Positions 57,420 through 64,000 of a stretch of DNA of 64,000 nt are shown in pieces (within the stretch, counting starts at the first letter, position 1; every line of letters begins with the position of its first letter). The position numbers and the translations under genes are program-made. Source of the DNA: Costus lasius (lineage: Eukaryota; Streptophyta; Magnoliopsida; Zingiberales; Costaceae); assembly GCA_027563935.2 (NCBI GenBank), contig CM050453.2, forward strand, positions 64,960,018 to 65,024,017. Direction: 5' to 3'. The notes beneath the pieces were generated by a model, which was not told the DNA's origin, did not search any database, and saw nothing but the letters and a program-made list of their open reading frames with translations.

Positions 57420-59395
57420 TATTGCAAAATCTACTTCTAATTTGGTTTTTCATGTTTTTCAAGCAAAAAGGCACTATTTAAGGCGTTTTCAAGCAAAATA
57501 AAATACATGGAAGAGTTCTCATCATCAAGAAGAAGTCATCCAAGAAATTTCATGCAAATCGAGGCTGAAGACAAAAATACGGTAGTGCCGTATTTATAAT
57601 ACAGTACCGTATTTTTTGCGGCTACCGTATTATCGAGAGCACAACCGTATTTTGGTGATTTTCCAAACACAAGATTGTGCGAAAATTATGATACTGTCGT
57701 AAACCATTTTACGGGCCATATTTTAGAGCGTCTTCAGAACAGAAAGTTTCCTTGAAATTATGGCACTGCTGTAAATAATTACACGGGCCGTATTTTCCCG
57801 ACGTATCCGACCAGAGAGTTCAGCCAATTTTATGGCACGGCCGTAAACTATATTACGGTGCCATATTTTGCAGCACTTTCAGAACAGAACAGTCGAGGGA
57901 TTTTACGGCAGTGTCGTAAGATATTACATTGCCGTATTTCGATTTTTGAACGCGACTCCCAGGTCAATTTCAACACCCGATTTTTGCGGAGATTATTGTG
58001 GGTGATCCAGCGCTTTAAATTGGATGCCGTAAGAAGAGAAAAGAGAGCTTGGAAGGAGAGGGTTGTGAAGACACCAAAGGCCCCAAATTTCGTTAACTGT
58101 CGATGGAGAAATCACCGAACATGCCGCCACCTAGGGTTTCGTCACCGCGATCAATCCAGAGCACTTTTGGCTGTGATTTTCATGCTGAAGCTTCGCTTGG
58201 TGAAGGAGACAATGTGCCTGAAGTTTCAGAACGAAACAAGATCGATTCGAGGAGAAATCAAAGGAAGAAGCTCGCGCCACACTATTCATGACTTCTCTTG
58301 CAAATTACAGCTGTGAAATACTTCACAGCCGTGCTGTATTTTCTAAAAAACTCCTTCTTTTATTGATTTTTGATTTTCTAAAATTATGGAATTTTGTAAT
58401 CTCTTCATCATGGTAGCTTAAACTTATTTTGGGACATGGGGGAGTAATCCCCTTTTATTTTCTTAATGACTAGAACACTTTTTATTTCATCATGATAATT
58501 CTACTTTGATACTTTTACCTATGAGATTACTGCTCTAAGATTCTCCTTAGTTTATTTCTTGTCATCATGAATAGAATTCTTGCATTAAGGACCGAAAGGT
58601 GATATGTTTGAGAATTGGAACCCTAACATTGACTAATAGGAACTCACTGTAAGAAATTAGGTTAAGTTCTTGTTTTGTTATTTTGGATGAGTAATTGCCT
58701 TGATGATGATAAATGATCTTAGGATCGAATTATTGTGTCAAACATGGAGATCTTGCACGAAAGTGAGGATCGGAACGTTGGAGAACCATAGGTAGAACGT
58801 GTGTTGAGTCTCGAATGCACGAAAGTGATCCTTGAGATTCCACTCGAGGCAATCAACCTAGAATTAGGATGCACGAAAGTGATCCTTGAGTTCTTTGTCT
58901 GATGATTTACCTATCTTTAGCTTGGGATGAATCTTGCGCGAAAGCGCGGATTTATTCTTGCATGGTTATCTGCACAAAAGTGAGATAATCCCTTTTTAGG
59001 TAAATTATGCCTATATCATTTTAGGATTTGATTGATGAATTCTTTATTTCTTATCTAGTCTTGAAAATCAAAGTGGATGAAACCCTAGTCCCGATTTCTC
59101 TCTGATAGTGATTTTCCGTGTGTCTTCGATTCTTGCTTTGCTATTATTCGATTGCCTAGATAGTAAGAAAATCAATTATTCAGTACTTGACAACACTAGT
59201 CTCTCTGTGGGATCGATATTTATTTTTTTACTTCAAGTATCCGTGCACTTGCGGACACTACGAGTTAGGGACAACAAGTTTTTGGAGCCGTATCAGGGGG
59301 TGATAGTTCCCTATGTGCCAAACAAGTTTTGGCTGCGACACCTTAGATTAGTCTACCTGCTCGTATTTAAAAGTGTGTCCTTTTAGATCACATCA
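57420..59395 (+). repeat. Remainder of the Athila-1 3' LTR
   Basis: Begins TATTGCAAAATCTAC, exactly where the LTR fragment at 23706-23810 stops, and ends TTTTAGATCACATCA. It has palindromes at 57570-57935, an imperfect palindrome at 58305-58345, and the GCACGAAAGTGA cluster at 58753-58985. A fossil primer-site-like stretch (59275-59305) lies inside the LTR. It is followed by CCAGA (59396-59400). Confidence 0.85.
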
Positions 59396-60119
59396 CCAGA
59401 CTACTTCCGCCAATGAATAGAAGCACCAGAGCTGGCTGCGGCGAGCTTTCGACAGGCAGACGAAGTGCTCGCAATAGTCGATGGTATCGATGGTGGCGCC
59501 GCCGCCATCGTCACCCTAAACTACTCAGAAACCCAACGAAACTTAACAAAAACAACAGGAGAAAGTGTATACCTTGCTACGTCAACGTATCGCAGCCCTG
59601 GATTAGAAAACTCATATTAATGGAGGCGCAGAAGATCGGAACTTGAGGCGGCGCTGCTCGAACTCCGGCGACTGGTTCAAGTGTAATTTCTCCCTCCAGA
59701 CGGCGTGTCACGGCATGAAGATCGGCTAGGGTTCGATTCGCCTCCAAACGAGCCGAAGCCCTCTAAAATAGACGCGAGACGCATCCTAAAATAGCAAGGG
59801 TTCGGCGGCGACTCAGTCACCGCGAAAGGCAGAGAAGACGACGATTCAACTTGTCGCCCAAATTAAACCAAAACCGAATCAAAAGAAATACGTGCGGTTT
59901 ACATATAAAAATTGAACGTAGCCCAACAGTCCGGCTAAGCCAAAAACACGGGCGCAACGCGGGTTCAAACCCCCACGAGCGCAAATTAAACTTTTTTTAA
60001 TCAAAATCTATTTTTTACACCTTTTAAAAATTCAGGAAAAATTCCAGAAAAATCCCCAAAAATCCAAAATTCAAATTCTTATTTTCTAAAATTATTTTTC
60101 AAAAACTTGGGATATAACA
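59396..60119 (+). repeat. 3' part of the Tekay/Del-like LTR
   Basis: Continues the LTR interrupted at 42883, sharing the duplicated CCAGA. The run of 'aaaaattcaggaaaaattcc' and 'aaaaatccccaaaaatcc' near 60025-60060 is characteristic of Tekay/Del LTRs. It ends GGGATATAACA at 60119. The right flank CCATG pairs with CCACA on the other side. Confidence 0.6.
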
Positions 60120-60455
60120 CCATGAGAGTAGGGGATTAATTCGGATAGACACCGGATTGTACTGCTGAGAGGGGCAATCTGTACATGCGGATAAATCCCC
60201 TTCAATACAGTAAATCCTTCTTATGATATTCTTAATTAGAAAAGTCATGAAACATAATGTGGTGATCCCAAAATCCTGAATTTCCTTCAAATCAATTACA
60301 ACATATTTCTTTTCTTATTCTCTCTTTTACGACACTAAAACTCTTTCTCTGAATTGTCTAGCTAACAAACCCTAAGATAAGTTAGTACTTAGTTATTGGT
60401 CCCTATGGGATCGATATTTTTATTATTTTGACGTATCCGTGCACTTGCGCAGAAA
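60120..60455 (+). repeat. 3' end of the Athila-3 LTR, primer site deleted
   Basis: The last part matches other Athila LTR ends ('ggtccctatgggatcgatat', 'gtatccgtgcacttgcg'). The LTR terminus and the primer-binding site are missing; 'cagaaagcaattagc' leads straight into gag. Confidence 0.6.
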
Positions 60456-60486
60456 GCAATTAGCAATGAAAATCTTAAAATCTAAG

Positions 60487-61415
60487 ATGGGCGATCAGTG
60501 ATCTTTAAAAGATTATGTAGCCCCAAACCTGCAAGGGGTTCGCTCTAGTATTGCTCGCCCTAACATTGAGGCGAACAATTTTGAAATCAAGCCATCTCTA
60601 CTTTCCATGGTTCAACAGAACCAGTTTGGAGGCTTGCCGTATGAGGATCCTAATATGCACCTTTTTATATTTCTTGAATACTATGGTACATTAAAGATGA
60701 ATGGTGTTTCTAATGATGCTTTGCAACTCAGACTTTTTCCTTCTTCTCTCAGAGATATGGCTCGTGCATGGCTTCACTCTCATCAGCCATGTTCCATAAC
60801 AACTTGGGAGGAGCTTTCCAATGCTTTCCTAGCAAAATACTTTCCAGCAAGTAAAATTGCATAGCTTAGGAACCAGATTATGAGCTTTGTTTAGAAAGAA
60901 GGAGAATCGCTATTCGAGGCATGGGATTGATTTAAAGAACTTCAGAGGATGTGCCCACACCACGGCCTCGATAAGTGGGTAATTATTCATACATTCTATA
61001 ATGTATTGAATTATAATACTCGTATGACAGTTGAAGCTGCCGCTGGCGGTGCTATTATGAACAAGAGTGTGGAGGACGCAATGAATTTATTAAAAGAAAT
61101 GGCTTTGAACCACTGTTAATGGACAAGTGAGAGAGGGCTGTCTTCCAAAGCGCCAGGTAGGTATGATTTGGATGCTATCACTTCACTGGCCGCCAAGGTT
61201 GATTCTCTAACTCATAAAAGCAACTCTTTAAATTTAAATCCTGCTACCGTTAATACTGTTTTGTGCGAGATATGTGGTAATGTAGGTCATTACACACAAG
61301 AATGTCAGTTGGGAGTTTCTACACAGGGCGACTGCAACTCGAAGCATGCTAACGCTATTGGGAATTATAATGGAAGACCATAGAATGACCCATACTTGAG
61401 CATTTACAACCCTGG
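60487..61415 (+). pseudogene. Athila-3 gag, N-terminal part, with stops
   Basis: ATG 60487 starts MGDQ, followed by an immediate TGA, then 'SLKDYVAPNLQGVRSSIARP', QQNQFGGLPYEDPN, 'LFPSSLRDMARAWLHS' and 'LSNAFLAKYFPASKIA'. Further stops occur near 60862, 60892, 60928 and 61117, and a TAG lies at 61381. The zinc knuckle CEICGNVGHYTQEC is at about 61267-61308. The frame is cut in an Asn-Pro-Gly context by the solo LTR at 61416 and resumes at 63267. Confidence 0.85.
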
Positions 61416-63266
61416 TGATGACACCAAAATTTATAGTATATTTTGTGTCATTTCATAGATCTTTTTGTGTCATATTCATGCTCCTTTGCTTATTCTTATG
61501 CCTTTTTTTTTATCAAATATTGTGAAATCTACACTCGTTTTGGTTTTCGATGATTTTCAGGTAAAAAGACACGATTTTAAGGTGTTTTCAAACAAATTCA
61601 GATACATAGAAGAATTCCCATCATCCAGAAAAGATCTCATGTAGATTTTCACGAAGAATGAAGCCTAAAACAAAAATTATGGCAAGGCCATAATTCATAT
61701 TATGGTACCGTAATTTCGGAGCACTACTGTAATTTCAGAGCCCTGCCGTATTTTGGGTGATTTTCATATAGAAAGTTTTGGAGAAATTACAGCACTGCCG
61801 TAAGAATATTTACGGGCCGTAATTTGGGTCGAATTTTCACCCGAGAGATTTAAAGAAAATACGGCACTGCCATAATGGATTTCACGGTACCGTAATTATA
61901 GCATATTTCTGTACCGACAACTCCTGCTGATATTACAGCACTGCCGTAACTATTTTTACGGCCGTAATTGTATCCCTAGTTGCGACTTCCACGGTCAAAT
62001 TGAAGTCCAATTTTTGCGCGATCGATTGCGGATGATCCAGGCCTTTAAATTCAAAGCTGTAAGAAGGAAAAAGAGAGCCTCCAAGGAGGAGAGCACCGAG
62101 GGAGTGAAAGCCCTAATTTTTATCCATTGTGCAGAGAGAAATCAAGGGAGGTGTCCCTAGGGTTTGGCCTCATGCTGAGAGGCGTAGAGGCCATCTCAGA
62201 CCGCAAAATTTACAAGGAAGCTTCGCCTGTAGGAGGAGAGGATACCCCATAAGTTTCAAAGCGAAAGGAGATCGATCAGAGGAGAAATCAACAAAAGAAG
62301 TAGCGCCCGCACTGTTCTCCCATGAAATTACGGCTATAATTTTCATTACAGCCGTGCTGTAAAGTTGATTTCCCCTTTTTTCTTCAATTTCTGATCCTTT
62401 GATACTATGGATTATTGTAATTCTCCATCTATGCTAGCTTAGACATCTTTTGGGACATGGGGGTGAAATCCCTTTTATTTATAATGACTAGATAATTTTA
62501 TTTCGTCAGAATAATTTTGTTTTGATAATTCTACTTATGTGACGATTGCCTTTAATTCTCCATAGTTTCATATTATCATCATGTTTTAGAGTTTTCGCAA
62601 TATGGATTGAAAGGTGATTTGCTTGAGAACTTGGAACCCTAAAATTGAATGCTAGGAACTTACCGTAAAAAATTAGGTATGTTCTTATTTCTTGATTTTA
62701 GAAATATAATTGCCATATTGATAATCTGAATCTAGGATTGAGTTACTGTGATAAACGTAGGAGGTATTGCAAGAAATTGAGTACCAGAACGTTGGAGAAC
62801 CTTATGTAGAACCTGTGTTGAGATTTGGATGCACGAAAGTGATCATTGAGTTTCCACTTGAGATGATCAACTTAGAATTCAGATGCACGAAAGTGATCCT
62901 TGAGTTCTTTGATTGATGAATTACTTATTTGCAGCTTGGGATAGATCTTGCGCGAAAGCGAGGATCGGTCCCTTGTATGATTGTCTGCACGAAAGTGAGA
63001 TAATCCGTTTACGAAGTAAATTATATCTTTATCATAATAAAATTAGACTGACGACCTTTTATTCATATCTAGTCATTGAAATTAAGGTGGATGAAACCCT
63101 AGTCCCAGTTTATCTCTCTGATTTCATGTTCTTTTTATCATTTACTTCCAGTATAATCGATTGCTTAGCTAGTGAGAATACAAATATTTGGTACTTAACA
63201 CATAGGTCTCTGTGGTTCGATATCTTTTTATTACTTCGAGTATTCGTGCACTTGCGGACTACAACA
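61416..63266 (+). mobile_element. Solo Athila LTR inserted in Athila-3 gag
   Basis: 1851 bp from TGATGACACCAAAATTTATAG to GGACTACAACA, flanked by CCTGG (61411-61415 and 63267-63271). It carries the palindromes (61675-61965, 62330-62360) and the GCACGAAAGTGA cluster (62770-63000). This gives the intact LTR layout of one Athila family. Its start is nearly identical to the LTR at 63938. Confidence 0.92.
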
Positions 63267-63937
63267 CCTGGGTGGAGGAACCATCCTAATCTCTCTTGGA
63301 GGAGCAATCAAAATCAAGCACCTCAAGGTAACAATCGACAGCCCCCTGGCTTTCAGCAAAGACAGTACAATAAGCCTCAACCTCAAGCTCCTCAGAAGTC
63401 GAACATGGAGATTCTACTTTAGTAATTTATTGCCACTCAAACCAAACAGAATGATTATTTCAGGCAAGAATTTAGACATGTCGGTGAGTTTATCAAGAAT
63501 CTAACTTCTAAGATAGAATCTATGGAAACCCATCAGAATATGTTGGAAACTCAAATAGCTCAGCAGGCTAGTTATTCAAGTAGATCTACAGGTAGACTAC
63601 CAGGGAAACCAGAGGTAAACTCACATGAGCACTGCAATGCTATCGCAAACACAAAGTGGGAAACAATTGGAAGAGTCACAGGCACCTGATTCAACACCAG
63701 ACCAAGAGGTGCAAGAAGATGAATCCACTGAACAACAAGGAAATGAAGGCGAAACATCTTCGCAAGACAGGGAGCCAGAGCCAGTTTATGTCCCACCACC
63801 TCCCTACAAACCGCTAGTTCCTTTCCCTCAAAGATTAGCGAAGGCTAAACTTGACAAGCAATTTAGGTAATTTTTAGAGGTACTCAAAATACTTTATATT
63901 AATATTCCTTTCACTGATGCTTTATCGTAGATGCCTT
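63267..63937 (+). pseudogene. Athila-3 gag, C-terminal part
   Basis: Resumes after the duplicated CCTGG with 'WRNHPNLSWRSNQNQAPQ', then Gln/Pro-rich sequence, stops at 63419-63426, a frameshift near 63640, and 'PPPYKPLVPFPQRLAKAKLD'. It then runs into 'VLKILYINIPFTDALS' and is cut at 63938 by another LTR. Protease and later domains, if present, lie beyond the window. Confidence 0.82.
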
Positions 63938-64000
63938 TGATGACACGAAAATTCATAGTATATTTTGTGTCATTTGATAGGTTTTTTTGTGTCATATTCA
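63938..64000 (+). mobile_element. Start of a second Athila LTR in the same gag
   Basis: TGATGACACGAAAATTCATAG and the following 45 bp match the start of the solo LTR at 61416. The preceding five bases are GCCTT, the expected target duplication. The other end is outside the window, so it may be a solo LTR or a full element. Confidence 0.82.

Overview
The window is nuclear DNA of a flowering plant. It holds one intact 12-exon gene for the LCB2 subunit of serine palmitoyltransferase (12651-17117); almost everything else is transposon. The plant call rests on the LCB2 gene with GT-AG introns, Athila-type Ty3/gypsy and Ty1/copia elements with plant tRNA primer sites, and hAT- and Harbinger-type MITEs. 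The LCB2 protein reads closer to the monocot versions I remember than to the dicot ones, but that is only an inference.

Layout. 1-12.5 kb: AT-rich intergenic DNA with a partial LTR-like repeat at the window edge (family R), an hAT-type MITE, a 34-bp minisatellite and two 1-kb Harbinger-like elements with GC-rich cores. 12.5-17.1 kb: LCB2, with a small foldback MITE in intron 8. 18.1-22.6 kb: a gag-only gypsy element (called G1) carrying a solo copia LTR. 22.6-23.7 kb: R-A, a copy of family R. 23.7-42.9 kb: Athila-1 on the minus strand, with gag, protease and an env-like ATHILA ORF but no RT, RNase H or integrase; its 5' LTR holds a second LTR-like block and, inside that, a young nearly complete copia element (30832-40195, target duplication CCATG). 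42.9-46.0 kb: pieces of two more LTRs. 45.5-55.4 kb: Athila-2 on the plus strand, which has RT, RNase H and integrase but lacks the zinc knuckle and the env-like ORF, and carries another solo copia LTR. 55.4-57.4 kb: the missing end of G1 and R-B, an inverted copy of R. 57.4-64 kb: the missing part of Athila-1's 3' LTR, the rest of a Tekay-like LTR, then Athila-3 (degenerate gag) hit twice by LTRs of one Athila family.

Main result. The segment between the two inverted R copies, about 23.7-56.6 kb, appears to have been inverted by recombination between them. Undoing the inversion re-pairs the target duplications of four nested insertions: CCAGA/CCAGA for Athila-1, TATTA/TATTG and ATTAG/ACTAG for the two R insertions, and CCACA/CCATG for the Tekay-like LTR. 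It also restores the reading frame of G1, both ends of G1, and the two halves of an Athila LTR.

Other observations: hairpins with compensatory changes in the Athila 3' UTR and in the copia leader; arrays of ACGG...CCGT palindromes, present in Athila LTRs and again just upstream of the env-like ORF; a fossil primer-binding site inside the Athila-1 LTR; and complementary gene losses in Athila-1 and Athila-2. All alignments, repeat boundaries and difference counts were made by eye.
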